NCBI RefSeq assembly: GCF_003966895.1
Contig: NZ_AP018449.1
Coordinates: 1,291,001-1,355,000, forward strand
Direction of reading: 5' to 3'
DNA: 64,000 bases
Origin: Methylomusa anaerophila
GTDB taxonomy: Bacteria; Bacillota; Negativicutes; Sporomusales; Sporomusaceae
The notes beneath the pieces were generated by a model. The model did not search any database. It was given only the letters and a program-made list of their open reading frames with translations, and was not told the DNA's origin. Of the stretch, positions 52,393 to 61,984 are shown one piece after another. The translations under genes were made by a program, and so were the position numbers. Numbering within the stretch: position 1 is the first letter of the stretch; each line of letters opens with the position of its first letter.

Positions 52393-53280
52393 TTAGCAGA
52401 ATATCCGCAATCGGTTGGTACCCGTGGATATGCTTAACGGCAATGAAGGCCCCAGCTCTCCGTCAAGATCGCTGTCTACCGGTTCGTCACACTCAATATG
52501 AATGTTCGTTGCCTGCAGATAGGTAATATGGGGATTGTGCGTATGCTTGCCGGCAAAAATGCTTAGAAACAGCCCCATTAGTTCGGAAATACTACATTTA
52601 TTGACAATAAGCAGGTCCAGCTTGCCGTCGTCAATTTTGGCGAGTGGCGCCAGATTGGGAAAACTCCCTACCATCCCGCTGTTCATCACCAGAAACAAGA
52701 TAATATCGTCTTCAATGGTCCGCCCGTCGGCATTGATGCGCATCCTTAACGTCCGAAAATTAGGTAGTTGGCCCAACCCCTTAATATAATAAGCCATCCG
52801 TCCCAAGGTGTTTTTTAAAGCCGGATCAACCGTATGGGCAATTGAAGTCCATAGTCCGGCGCTGGCAACATTCAGAAAGTAATCACCATTGACTTTTCCT
52901 ACGTCAACTGCCCGGGGAACGCCACTGAGTATCGCCGGCAAGCAGTGTTTCAGTTCACCGCCGACACACAAATGAGTGGCAAAATCGTTGCATGTGCCGC
53001 TGGGTATCAGTCCCAGCGGCACATCCAGCCGGCTTTTCAGCATAATATTAACCACTTCATGGATCGTCCCGTCACCACCGGCGGCAATAATCCCGTCAGC
53101 ACCGTAATCAACTGCCAGTTGGGCAAAATCGGCATTGCCGCCGGGTTCCTCTTTGCCCCTGGTCCGAAACGGAATAAGTATGCGGTTGGCTTTTTGAAAA
53201 TACTCGATCATTTCATCCAGGTGAAACTTAAATTTCGCATCACCGGCTAAAGGATTATATACCAGAATATACTTTTTCAC
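52393..53280 (-). CDS. Diacylglycerol kinase-family lipid kinase (295 aa)
   Basis: This YegS/DgkB-type lipid kinase shows the Gly-rich catalytic loop GGDGTIHEVVN (about residues 67-77), PSGTCNDFA (about 94-102) and the C-terminal DSDLDGELGP motif (metal-binding). It probably phosphorylates diacylglycerol or a related lipid at the membrane face. Start is GTG with AGGAGAAGG upstream. It is 40 bp from the HD gene upstream and may be co-transcribed with it. Confidence 0.88.
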   Translation of the reverse strand: MKKYILVYNPLAGDAKFKFHLDEMIEYFQKANRILIPFRTRGKEEPGGNADFAQLAVDYGADGIIAAGGDGTIHEVVNIMLKSRLDVPLGLIPSGTCNDFATHLCVGGELKHCLPAILSGVPRAVDVGKVNGDYFLNVASAGLWTSIAHTVDPALKNTLGRMAYYIKGLGQLPNFRTLRMRINADGRTIEDDIILFLVMNSGMVGSFPNLAPLAKIDDGKLDLLIVNKCSISELMGLFLSIFAGKHTHNPHITYLQATNIHIECDEPVDSDLDGELGPSLPLSISTGTNRLRIFC

Positions 53281-53320
53281 CGCGAAACCTTCTCCTGTTT
53301 AAAAAGATATTCCTCGTGCC

Positions 53321-54097
53321 CTATAATTGCTTCTTGCCTGAAGATTCGCCTGCCGCCCTCAATTTCTCCGCAATATAGGATCTTAATTTTCGTTCTATCT
53401 GCCTGGTTTCTTCTGTTGGCGCCAGATGCTCCAATATGGCTTCCACATACTTCTTGGCCAAAACTTGTTCCAGCGTCCAAAGGTAATTGATATCATAAAT
53501 CCACGAAAGCCTGACCAGTTTTGCGTCTTCCCTGGTCTTAACATCAATATAATTTGCCTGCCGTCCGGCCAGCATGCTGGCAAGCAAACTCGGCGTGTAG
53601 TCTTCTCCCGAAGGCGCAGTCAGAGCATCCGCCAGCACGTGGTATATGTCAAGTTTATCAGCATCCCGGATGATGGATGCATACAAACGGTGGGAACGTG
53701 TCGCTCCTTCCGGAATTTTCACAGCGTTATGGCAGCCTACGGCAAACTCCAAGCAATCCCGTTCCTGACCGGAAAGCCCGTCTAGTAAAGTCAGCCCGGC
53801 GATTTCATTTAGCCCCAGCCGGGCATGATCTTCTGACTGGTGATCGCTGAAAGTGTGGTATAAGGTGTATTGTTTAAACCTGCCGATATCATGAAAGATT
53901 CCTATTGCTTCCGCCAAATCCCGCTCACTCCGGTTCAGCCCCAAATGCTCGGCAAGTTCGCGGCAGTAACCGGCAACCCGCAATGTATGATCTTCCTTCA
54001 AACGCATATGCTGCTGAATATCCGCATTGGTTGAGTAATACAACTTTACGTAATTGGTAAACCATTCATAAATGCTGCTTATATCAATACCACTCAT
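53321..54097 (-). CDS. HD-domain metal-dependent phosphohydrolase (258 aa)
   Basis: This HD-superfamily protein shows the first metal ligands in HTLRVAGYCRELAEHLGL (about residue 32) and the HD pair in AIGIFHDIGRFKQYT (about 63-70), with further His in SEDHARLG and VGCHNAV and the Asp in IIRDADKLDIY. The substrate is unknown; a nucleotide or cyclic dinucleotide is possible. Start 54097 follows AAGGAGTTTTGTT; a frame to 54160 lacks a site. Confidence 0.82.
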   Translation of the reverse strand: MSGIDISSIYEWFTNYVKLYYSTNADIQQHMRLKEDHTLRVAGYCRELAEHLGLNRSERDLAEAIGIFHDIGRFKQYTLYHTFSDHQSEDHARLGLNEIAGLTLLDGLSGQERDCLEFAVGCHNAVKIPEGATRSHRLYASIIRDADKLDIYHVLADALTAPSGEDYTPSLLASMLAGRQANYIDVKTREDAKLVRLSWIYDINYLWTLEQVLAKKYVEAILEHLAPTEETRQIERKLRSYIAEKLRAAGESSGKKQL

Positions 54098-54388
54098 AAC
54101 AAAACTCCTTCTACCCAATTTTATATCTATAACCATGCCACAGGATAATGGGAAAGTCAATCTTACTTTGCCAATTATACAAAATTTTTACATTTCTTAA
54201 CAAATAAATATCCTGGGCAGTTATTATTTATATAAAGTTACTTCTTAAACTGGAATATTACCAGGATTTTAACATAACAGGACCAATGCACCAATTGACA
54301 TATGCTGGGATACACTCTATTATTGACATAGGTACCTTATTTTATTAAGAAATGCGGAATACATACTCCGTGCTTGCAGGTGATCCTT

Positions 54389-56524
54389 TTGCATTATAAA
54401 CATTATATTTTAGTCTGCAAAAGCCATGAAAAGAATGTTCGGGAGGCCCTATTGGCTGAAGATATTAATGAAGTGGGGGTACTGACACGCCCCTCTTTGT
54501 GCTGCGATCTTGCGTTAAGTCCGGAAAAACTGGAATGGGAGTTACGCAATCATTTCCTTTTAAAAGATCACTGCCATATTGATGTTATTGGCGGACAATG
54601 CTTGCTCTCAGCCCGTGACAACCAATACCCCAGAGATCTGATCAGCTATAAAATTCACGGTGCGGAAAACTGCTTTCATTGGCTGTTAAACAAATCTTTG
54701 GTTAACGAGTACTGTAAGCAAAAAGCCTTCCTCCTCACGCCGGACTGGCTGGAAAATTGGCCGATTTTCCTGCAAAATCTCTGGCAAACCGATCTTGATG
54801 CTGCCCGTGATGCTTTTCGCGCTTCTTATGAAAAGCTTGTCCTCCTGGATACCGGCATATATGAACACACTGCGAGCCAACTTAAGGAAATGGGAGACTA
54901 TTTAAATCTCCCTTATGACCGTGTGCCTGTCGGCCTCGATTTCCTTCGCTTGTCCTTATCCGGTATTGTCCAAGAGCATCGGTGGGCCGAACGGGAAAAT
55001 GAGTATATGGCCTCATTAGCAGGCGCCAATCTGCAAGCTACCGACTATGCCATGGTATTGGAACTGATGGGTAAGCTTACGGAATCCACTTCCTTTGAGA
55101 TAGTTGTGAACAATATTCTGGATATATGCGGCACCTTGTTTAATGCCAAAAAACTTTGCTACTTGCCTTTATCTTGTTTAGACGGAAAGAATGACAGCGC
55201 TATTACCATTCCCCACTTTACCCCTAATCCGGAAAAACTTAGCTGGTATCGGCATAACCTGGAACGTCCGATCACCTGGAACAAAGCCGGCAGCGGTTTT
55301 ATGGTAACAGTACGCCATTCTAATGAAATATTGGGGATTCTCGATATCGATGAATTGGCGTACCCTGAACAGGCCAAACAGTATATCAAAATGGCTCTCA
55401 CGTTAATCCAGGTTTTTGCTCTGGCAGTGTACAATGCCCAATCTTATGAAACTAACAAACAGACCGAAGAACAATTGGCAACGGAAACGGAACGCCTGTT
55501 TGTTATCTTGCAAAGCATTGGTGAAGGTTTGATCGCAACTGACAGTATGAACCATATTATGTTTATGAACCCCTCAGCCGAAGGCCTTACCGGCTATTCG
55601 TCCGCCGAAGTCGCCAACAAGCCGTTTGGTTCCATATTTCGTCTTATCGACGAAACAACGGGCCAATGCAGCGACCGCCTAATCAGAGATATCCTTGCCC
55701 ACGACCATATGGTTGAAATAGACGCAAACAAGGTTCTTATCGACAAGCACGGGGTTGCCCACAATATCACCGGCAGCATATCACCGATTTACGATAAACA
55801 AGACCATTATGACGGCATGGTGGTAGTAGTCAAAGACGTTACTGCCCAAAAGCAATTTCAGAAGGAACTGGCCCGGCTGGACCGCCTTAACCTCATTGGC
55901 GAGATGGCGGCAAGTATTGGTCACGAAGTCCGGAATCCTTTAACCACTGTCAGAGGTTTTTTGCAAGTAATAAAAAAGAAGGACAGCGAAGGGCATCTCC
56001 AGAATTATTGCGACTTGATGATCGATGAAATTGACCGGGCAAACTCTATTATTACCGATTTCTTATCGTTGGCCAAAAATAAAACGGTGACATTGGAAAA
56101 GCATAACTTGAATTCGGTTATTCGCTCATTATTGCCGCTGATCGAAGCCGATTTCCTGCTGGGTAACAAATCGGTGGAATCATCCTTAGAGGATATCCCC
56201 GCCCTTTTATTAGATGAAAAAGAGATTCGCCAGCTCATCTTAAATCTGGCCCGCAACGGCCTTGAAGCCATGTCGCCGGGCGGCAAGCTTACCATTAGTA
56301 CCCGCACTACGGATACGCAGGTGGTTTTGTCGGTGAAAGACCAGGGTAAAGGAATTCCCTTTGATCTGATTGACAAACTGGGCACACCCTTTTTCACCAC
56401 CAAGGATAACGGCACCGGTTTAGGCCTGGCGGTTTGCTACAGTGTAGCCGCCCGCCACGGCGCTTCCATCGATATTGAAACAGGACCAGCCGGCACACAA
56501 TTTAACGTGGTCTTTAAGAAATAG
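54389..56524 (+). CDS. Sensor histidine kinase: DUF1638-GAF-PAS-HisKA-HATPase (711 aa)
   Basis: The N-terminal ~210 residues match DUF1638 (GGQCLLSARD, then CFHWLLNK and FLLTPDWLENWPIF, with YDRVPVGLDFL). The region 215-350 is GAF-like, and a PAS domain follows (about 365-485: VILQSIGEGLIATDSMNHIM). The HisKA phosphoacceptor is in SIGHEVRNPLTT (about residue 512), then the ATPase boxes NLARNGLEAM, DQGKGIP, and GTGLGLAV. It has no membrane helices, so it senses in the cytoplasm. DUF1638 is otherwise found beside methyltransferase genes, which fits the operon at 47-52 kb. Start TTG 54389 has AGGTGA; TTG 54374 is possible. No response regulator is adjacent. Confidence 0.87.
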   Translation: MHYKHYILVCKSHEKNVREALLAEDINEVGVLTRPSLCCDLALSPEKLEWELRNHFLLKDHCHIDVIGGQCLLSARDNQYPRDLISYKIHGAENCFHWLLNKSLVNEYCKQKAFLLTPDWLENWPIFLQNLWQTDLDAARDAFRASYEKLVLLDTGIYEHTASQLKEMGDYLNLPYDRVPVGLDFLRLSLSGIVQEHRWAERENEYMASLAGANLQATDYAMVLELMGKLTESTSFEIVVNNILDICGTLFNAKKLCYLPLSCLDGKNDSAITIPHFTPNPEKLSWYRHNLERPITWNKAGSGFMVTVRHSNEILGILDIDELAYPEQAKQYIKMALTLIQVFALAVYNAQSYETNKQTEEQLATETERLFVILQSIGEGLIATDSMNHIMFMNPSAEGLTGYSSAEVANKPFGSIFRLIDETTGQCSDRLIRDILAHDHMVEIDANKVLIDKHGVAHNITGSISPIYDKQDHYDGMVVVVKDVTAQKQFQKELARLDRLNLIGEMAASIGHEVRNPLTTVRGFLQVIKKKDSEGHLQNYCDLMIDEIDRANSIITDFLSLAKNKTVTLEKHNLNSVIRSLLPLIEADFLLGNKSVESSLEDIPALLLDEKEIRQLILNLARNGLEAMSPGGKLTISTRTTDTQVVLSVKDQGKGIPFDLIDKLGTPFFTTKDNGTGLGLAVCYSVAARHGASIDIETGPAGTQFNVVFKK

Positions 56525-56549
56525 TAGCGTATTTTTAAAAATACGCTAC
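56524..56549. terminator. Perfect palindromic terminator of the DUF1638 kinase gene
   Basis: GTAGCGTATTTTT and its exact complement form a 26-bp palindrome that starts at the stop codon. Confidence 0.75.
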
Positions 56550-56558
56550 CCTAATTTC

Positions 56559-56686
56559 GGAGGCTGGTTCAAAATGTCCAGGTGCTAGGCGCCCGGGCTT
56601 TCGAGGCCGGAGGCGTACGAATCGTGTACGTTGAGGACCTCGAAAGCCCGGGCAACGACGCAGATGGGCGTTTTCAACCAGCCTCC
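56559..56686. repeat. Family C structured element, copy 2
   Basis: Outer stem GGAGGCTGGTT pairs with AACCAGCCTCC; inner stem CCCGGGCTTTCGAG pairs with CTCGAAAGCCCGGG; a small stem GTAC closes a central hairpin. The blocks TGCTAGGCG, GGAGGCGTAC, GTACGT, GAGGACC and GCAACGACGCAGATG match 27194-27313. It lies between convergent genes, ending one base before the sbcC stop codon. Confidence 0.85.
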
Positions 56687-56687
56687 C

Positions 56688-59600
56688 TCATGCTGTCTCG
56701 ATTCGAACCCACGTCCCGTGACCGGCTGTTTCGGCCGGCTCAACCATAAGCCGGCGCTGCATCCGCTGCTGCAATTCGGCTATATGACTGATGATACCGA
56801 TGGTCATCCGTTCCATGTGCAATCTTTCCAGCGTCGATATGGCCACATCCAGCGCGTTTTGATCCAGTGAACCGAAACCTTCATCAAGGAAGAAAAATTC
56901 CAGCGGGTATTTCCCCTTAAGCTGAATGTGGGTGGACAACGCCAGGGCCAGCGCCAGCGAAGTCTGAAAGGTCTCCCCGCCGGAGAGGGTGGCTACAGGC
57001 CGTTTAACCCCGCCGTTGGCGTCGTCCCGAATGAGAAAACCGCCGTCTGACGCCAGTTCTAAAGCATAGCGGTTCCGGGTAATCTCCTTGAGCCGCTCAG
57101 ACGCTTGCCGGGCAACCATTTCCATCTGTTCTTGCGCTAAAAATTCGACAAACACATTGCCGCGCAAGAGGTTCTTTAATGTTTGCAAACAGTCCAGCTG
57201 ATCCTTCAACCTCACCCGGGATTTCTCCAGTTCAGCCCAGCGCAGGTTCCGGATTGCCAGGTCTTTATATTCCTTATCCGCTTCTACCCGCCGCTCTGTC
57301 GCCGCGTTTTTGCCGTCCATTGCCGCCTGCAGCTCCTGCCCCAGACTTTCCCATTCCCCAACAGTCAGCCGGCGACCGGCAAGATTCCGTACAATTTGCT
57401 CCCGTTGTGCCAGCAGCTTTTGCTCAGCCCTAAGATATTCTTGCACTTGCCGGTTGCATTCTTCCGCTGCGGCCGGCGGCAGAAAAGCTGCCTCGGCCGC
57501 AGCCAGCTCAATAAACCCTTCCGCCGCCAATTTCGCTTGCAATGTATTATCACTGTCTTTCAGCCTGCGGCTAATATCCAGCCAGCGAGTCTCGGCCCGG
57601 ACTTTGGACTGTTCCCCTTCGCTATAAAGTTCTTGGGCCCGCTCAAAAGTTTCTTGGGCTGTGGCTTCATTCTGCCGGACTATTGCCAGTTCCTGACTGA
57701 CTTTGGCAATTAGTTCATTGACCGGAATCCCCTGGGTTATCTGTCCAAGTTCCTTCTTCCTGGCCGCAAGATTATCTTCTGCCGCCTTACGCTGAGCCGT
57801 TAGCGCCGCCAGGCCGGACTGACAGAAGGAAGCTTCTTTATGCAACTGATCCAATTTTGTCTGACAATCTTCGCCGGTTTTTCGTAAAGCGGCTATTTTC
57901 ATTTGCAATTCTTCCGCCGTTTTATCCCGGCGGGAGACGGATTCGCTAATCGCCGCCATCTGCCTTATTACCTGACGGGCATCTTCTGCCGGTGAAATAT
58001 CGACGCCAAGTTGGCGTAAAGCGGCCGCAAGATCGGTTACCGAATGGCTTAATTCCTGCCGGATCTTTTCCAATTCTCCTTCGGCCAGAGCCAGCTCCGA
58101 CTGGGTCATCTCCACCCGCTGTCCGGCTACTGCCATCTCAGCTGCGGTTTTGGCCAATGTGTCCCGCAATTCGCTTATAAGCTCTTGTACTTGAGCGCTT
58201 TTGGCTTTCCATTCTTTTAACAGGCCTCTGGAGTAAGTAAGCTGCTTCCTGGCGGCCTCAACTTGGGAACGAAGCTGTTGTAAAGTATATTCTCCCGCAA
58301 GACATAATTCGGCTGTCAGCTTTCCCGTCAGTGCCAGCAGCGTATCTTGCAAGGTCTTTAGCTTAGCCGCCACCAAGTCATGCTTGGTCGCCAAAGCAAT
58401 AATTCTGTTGCCGGTTTCAGCCAGATTATCGTTGATTGCATCAACGCGGGACTGCATAGCGGCGATATCCTGTTCCAGTTCCGGCCTGTCGGCAGCGGTA
58501 GCTGCCGCATCTGATATCGCCGCCGGCTGCGGATGGTGAACGGAGCCGCACACCGGACATGGCTCACCTTCCTTCAGCCCTTCGGCCAGACGGGCAGCCA
58601 CTGCCAAATTGTCAGTAGCCACTTGCAACTCCAGCTCCCTTTGCAGCAATTGCAGGTGATGGGTAGCTTTCTGTTTTTCTTCCTCTAAGTAAGTTTGGCG
58701 CTGGCGATTTTCATTTAACTCGCGGTCTATTTGTTGCACCAGACTGCTTTCAGCCTCAGCCTCCCCAGTCCGGTCCAATAACTGGCCAACCAGATTACCC
58801 CACCCGGCAAGGCGCAGTTCCTGCTCAACCAAAGCCTCCTCCCCAGCCGGACAATCCTTCTGAATCCTTTCCGCCTCTGATTCCTTCTCGCGCAGGAGAT
58901 TGGAAATTCGCTCCATCTTTTCGCCGGCAAGGGCTTTGTCTTTCACAGCTCGCTGACAATCTTGCCGGCGCCGGGTTAAAGCCAGCCGGGACTGCTCAAG
59001 CACTTCTATATTGCGCGCTGCTTCCGCCGCCTTTTCGCGACCCGCTTGAACAAGTTGCCGATATTCCGCCGGCACAGTTAATTCGATTAACCCGGCTTCT
59101 CCCTGCTGTATCTGATTGGTGATCTCGTCCTTTCGCGCTGAAAGAATATTAATTTCCTGCACGTGTTGCTCATAAGCCCTTTTTTTCCGGCCAAAATCGT
59201 ACCCTAGCTTATTTACTTCCCCCTCAAGCTGAACTATATCCGGTTCCAGACGCAGCGCTGCCTCCAGCCCGGCTTTTTGTTCCACCAGCTTAGGCTCAGC
59301 CTCTATTCTGGTTTGCCGGGCTTGTTCGTAGTTGTCTCCCAATTGCCGGATTTCTGCCGCTAACGCCTTGATATTGGCGATGGCCTGTTCCTTAAAACTG
59401 CAGGCTGCTCTTTCCTCGGCCAGTATCTCCTTATATTGCAGGGCTGCCGGCATAACCGAACCGGCCTTGGCTGACAGCTCGAGCTTTTTGTTAATGTGCG
59501 CAATTTCCCCTTCTCGGGAACGATGATCTTGAAGTTCTTGCTCCTTAATCCGGAGTTCTGCCTGCAAAGAATGTATTTTTTCCGCTGCCGCATGCCGCAC

Positions 59601-60329
59601 CTGCACCGCCGCCAGTATGCCGGCGCATTTAACTTCCGCCTGTCTAGCCGCAATAAGAGCACTTTCGGCAGCCGCCACCGCCTGGGGCGATGCGTCTCCC
59701 AAGCCTTTTTGCTCGCTATCGGCTTCAATATAGCCGGTTTCAACGGCTTTGAACCGTTCATTGACCCGATTGGTCAAAATATGGCCATACTGCTCCAACG
59801 AAAACAGCCGCTGCAGCATTTCCCGCCGTTCCTTGCCGCTTAAGTTTAAAAACTCGGCGAACTTTCCCTGCGGCAAAACCACCGCCCGGGTGAAATCCTC
59901 CTCTTTAAGCCCCAGGAGAGCGGTTATCTGCTCCGTGACCTCCCTGTCCTTATCGGCGGCGACAGTCTCGCTCCCGTCAGCCAGTATCTCCGTAAGGCGG
60001 CTATAGGTATTGGTCACGGCCAGTTGATCCTTGCGGCCATAGCGCCGCTCCACGCGATATACCTTAGGTGTTTGGCCCGACTGTAAAGCAAAGGTGAATG
60101 CGACTTTGAGATGATTTTCGCCATGATTCAATATGCCTTGCGTCCGGCGGCCGGCCCTGACAACCACCCCGTATAAAGCAAGCGTTATAGCGTCCAATAT
60201 GGTGGACTTGCCGCTGCCTGTCGGCCCGAATATGCCGAAAACCCCCAGTTCCGACAATTTGTCGAACTGAACCTCCTGTTCTTCGCGAAAGCTGTGCAGG
60301 CCGGCAATTTTCAATGTGAGCGGCCTCAT
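56688..60329 (-). CDS. sbcC: Exonuclease SbcC, SMC-like ATPase (1213 aa)
   Basis: This is the large subunit of the SbcCD (Mre11-Rad50-like) nuclease that opens DNA hairpins and ends at palindromes and collapsed forks. Walker A GPTGSGKSTI lies near residue 36. Two long coiled-coil arms follow, and the zinc hook CPVCGS is near residue 590. The signature TLSGGETFQTSLALALALS and Walker B FFLDEGFGSLDQNALD lie near the C-terminus. Length is normal for the longer Firmicute form. It overlaps sbcD by four bases (ATGA), typical of translational coupling. Confidence 0.97.
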   Translation of the reverse strand: MRPLTLKIAGLHSFREEQEVQFDKLSELGVFGIFGPTGSGKSTILDAITLALYGVVVRAGRRTQGILNHGENHLKVAFTFALQSGQTPKVYRVERRYGRKDQLAVTNTYSRLTEILADGSETVAADKDREVTEQITALLGLKEEDFTRAVVLPQGKFAEFLNLSGKERREMLQRLFSLEQYGHILTNRVNERFKAVETGYIEADSEQKGLGDASPQAVAAAESALIAARQAEVKCAGILAAVQVRHAAAEKIHSLQAELRIKEQELQDHRSREGEIAHINKKLELSAKAGSVMPAALQYKEILAEERAACSFKEQAIANIKALAAEIRQLGDNYEQARQTRIEAEPKLVEQKAGLEAALRLEPDIVQLEGEVNKLGYDFGRKKRAYEQHVQEINILSARKDEITNQIQQGEAGLIELTVPAEYRQLVQAGREKAAEAARNIEVLEQSRLALTRRRQDCQRAVKDKALAGEKMERISNLLREKESEAERIQKDCPAGEEALVEQELRLAGWGNLVGQLLDRTGEAEAESSLVQQIDRELNENRQRQTYLEEEKQKATHHLQLLQRELELQVATDNLAVAARLAEGLKEGEPCPVCGSVHHPQPAAISDAAATAADRPELEQDIAAMQSRVDAINDNLAETGNRIIALATKHDLVAAKLKTLQDTLLALTGKLTAELCLAGEYTLQQLRSQVEAARKQLTYSRGLLKEWKAKSAQVQELISELRDTLAKTAAEMAVAGQRVEMTQSELALAEGELEKIRQELSHSVTDLAAALRQLGVDISPAEDARQVIRQMAAISESVSRRDKTAEELQMKIAALRKTGEDCQTKLDQLHKEASFCQSGLAALTAQRKAAEDNLAARKKELGQITQGIPVNELIAKVSQELAIVRQNEATAQETFERAQELYSEGEQSKVRAETRWLDISRRLKDSDNTLQAKLAAEGFIELAAAEAAFLPPAAAEECNRQVQEYLRAEQKLLAQREQIVRNLAGRRLTVGEWESLGQELQAAMDGKNAATERRVEADKEYKDLAIRNLRWAELEKSRVRLKDQLDCLQTLKNLLRGNVFVEFLAQEQMEMVARQASERLKEITRNRYALELASDGGFLIRDDANGGVKRPVATLSGGETFQTSLALALALSTHIQLKGKYPLEFFFLDEGFGSLDQNALDVAISTLERLHMERMTIGIISHIAELQQRMQRRLMVEPAETAGHGTWVRIETA

Positions 60330-61603
60330 AATAGTCCCTCCCCGTTAGATTTTACCTCAGCCTCAACCGCCGTGTCTTCCGGATTGTTCTGGCTCAGTTC
60401 CAAAAACAGCTCCACCAACTTATCGTCAGGTTTGGCCCCGCCTGTGGCCTGTTCATAAAAACGAATAAAAAGCTGATCAATCGGCAATCCCTCTATCCTA
60501 TCCCGCCGGGCGCCTTCGTCACTATCTGACGCAACCATCACCGGCCGGATATTGACAAAGCCGGGATGCAAGCCGCGAAGTTCCTGAATATCCGCCATGG
60601 TTAGCGGCATGCTAAGCCTAATTTCCAAATCAATCCAGGCATTTTGGTCCCGTCCGGCGGCAACCCAATCCCGCACCTGGCCCAGTCCCCGGTCGGCCCG
60701 CCATTTGACCAGCGACCGGCCTGACGCCAGGAATATCTCCCGTATGTCGGCGGCTTGTCCCGGCAAAACGTTTACGACAGTAACCGATTTGCTGTAACCT
60801 GCTTCCGAGAAACTATACGCCAAGGGTGAACCGGCATAACGAATGGGTGCAGCTGACCCGCCGACATACTGAGGACGGTGCAAGTGCCCCAGAGCTGCGT
60901 ATTGCACGTTGGCAGGAAATACTGCCGGATCAACAGCGTATGTCCCGCCAACCTGTATCTGGTATTCGGAATCTGATTCAATCCCCCCGCGGACAAATAA
61001 ATGACTCATAGCCAAATTGACCGTGTCCCGGCGGTAATTACCGCCGATATGGCGCAGTAAGGCTGTAATTCGCTCATTATATTCCAGCCGGAGGTCTCTG
61101 TCTTCCAGGGAATCGGTAAGCAGTTCCTTCAATCTTCCTTCCGACGGATATGGCAGAGCGGCAATAACCGCCGCATGCTCCACTCCCGGCACAACCAATT
61201 CCAGCCAGGCCTGTCCGCCGTTTATCCGCCGGACTTTATCACCGGCAGCCGGCCGGGAGGAATAAAGCATATCTTTCGGCAGTCCTACCAGGGTAATGCC
61301 CAGCTTATCAGCCAGCGGCGAAGAAGCTCTGATACGCTCCGGATTATCATGGTTGCCAGCAATCACCACCACCCCCCGGCGGCCGTAATCCACTAAGCGG
61401 TCCATTGCGTAATAAAACAGTTCCTCCGCTGCCGCGCTGGGATTGGGACTTTGGAATACGTCCCCCGCCACCAGCACCAGATCAATAGCTTCGTCAAGAC
61501 AAATTGCGCATAACTCCTCCACAAAAGCTTCCTGTTCCGGACCCCTGTCCCGGCCTTCTATCGTCTTGCCGAAGTGCCAATCGGCAGTATGTAAAATCCT
61601 CAT
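60326..61603 (-). CDS. sbcD: Exonuclease SbcD, metallophosphoesterase (425 aa)
   Basis: This is the nuclease subunit of SbcCD. The metallophosphoesterase motifs are in order: HTADWHFGKT, VAGDVFQSPNPS, VIAGNHDNPERI and the later GHLHRPQY. The C-terminal part (about residues 280-400) holds the capping domain. The nearest upstream gene on this strand is the histidine kinase whose fragment lies at 61633; no other DNA-repair gene is adjacent. Confidence 0.95.
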   Translation of the reverse strand: MRILHTADWHFGKTIEGRDRGPEQEAFVEELCAICLDEAIDLVLVAGDVFQSPNPSAAAEELFYYAMDRLVDYGRRGVVVIAGNHDNPERIRASSPLADKLGITLVGLPKDMLYSSRPAAGDKVRRINGGQAWLELVVPGVEHAAVIAALPYPSEGRLKELLTDSLEDRDLRLEYNERITALLRHIGGNYRRDTVNLAMSHLFVRGGIESDSEYQIQVGGTYAVDPAVFPANVQYAALGHLHRPQYVGGSAAPIRYAGSPLAYSFSEAGYSKSVTVVNVLPGQAADIREIFLASGRSLVKWRADRGLGQVRDWVAAGRDQNAWIDLEIRLSMPLTMADIQELRGLHPGFVNIRPVMVASDSDEGARRDRIEGLPIDQLFIRFYEQATGGAKPDDKLVELFLELSQNNPEDTAVEAEVKSNGEGLL

Positions 61604-61984
61604 GGATTCCTTCTTCCTCCAGTGTTTACTGTTTACTTCCTAATTTTATCCATTCTGCTTACCGCAGAATCAATAAACTGCAGCGCTTCCGGCAAGTCCT
61701 TCGCTAAAAGCTCGTCGACTCTTTGGCGGGCTTTTTCCGGAAGGTACACCATCGCATTCTGCACTATTCCCTATTCTCCAGTATGGCTTGATTACTTTCG
61801 CTAATTTTCAAAGACTGTTCCATCTTGTCCCGGCTTAGAACTGCACCAATTAATGGGGCTAAATCCGTTACTCATGTGTGTTGCTGCCTTCTTCCTAAAC
61901 ATTTTTCCGCTGGCGCTCCATATAACCAACGGCATTGATGCTTGCCTGACCGGGTTTAAGGGACTTCTTCATTAACAATATTGA
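61604..61984. other. Interval with a histidine-kinase gene fragment
   Basis: The stretch holds a 39-codon fragment of a MASE3-type kinase at 61633-61752 (listed separately). The remainder (61753-61984) shows no gene, promoter or hairpin that I can support. Confidence 0.5.
61633..61752 (-). pseudogene. Fragment of a histidine kinase gene (HisKA helix region)
   Basis: The minus strand reads MVYLPEKARQRVDELLAKDL followed by PEALQFIDSAVSRMDKIRK. This is clearly homologous to PEESRRKLDALLEKDVPDAL and QFIHSSVDRLDRM of the intact kinase at 61985, but not identical. It stops where that protein continues with its catalytic region. The rest of the copy is missing, so it is a decayed, older duplicate. 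Confidence 0.75.

Noticed and set aside
56697..56720. GGTTCGAATC, a tRNA T-loop-like sequence
   Set aside because: It lies inside the final codons of sbcC (HGTWVRIETA), and no acceptor or anticodon stem can be placed around it.
57183..58567. Open frames antisense to the sbcC coiled coil
   Set aside because: Coiled-coil coding sequence often leaves the reverse strand open; no ribosome sites or families.
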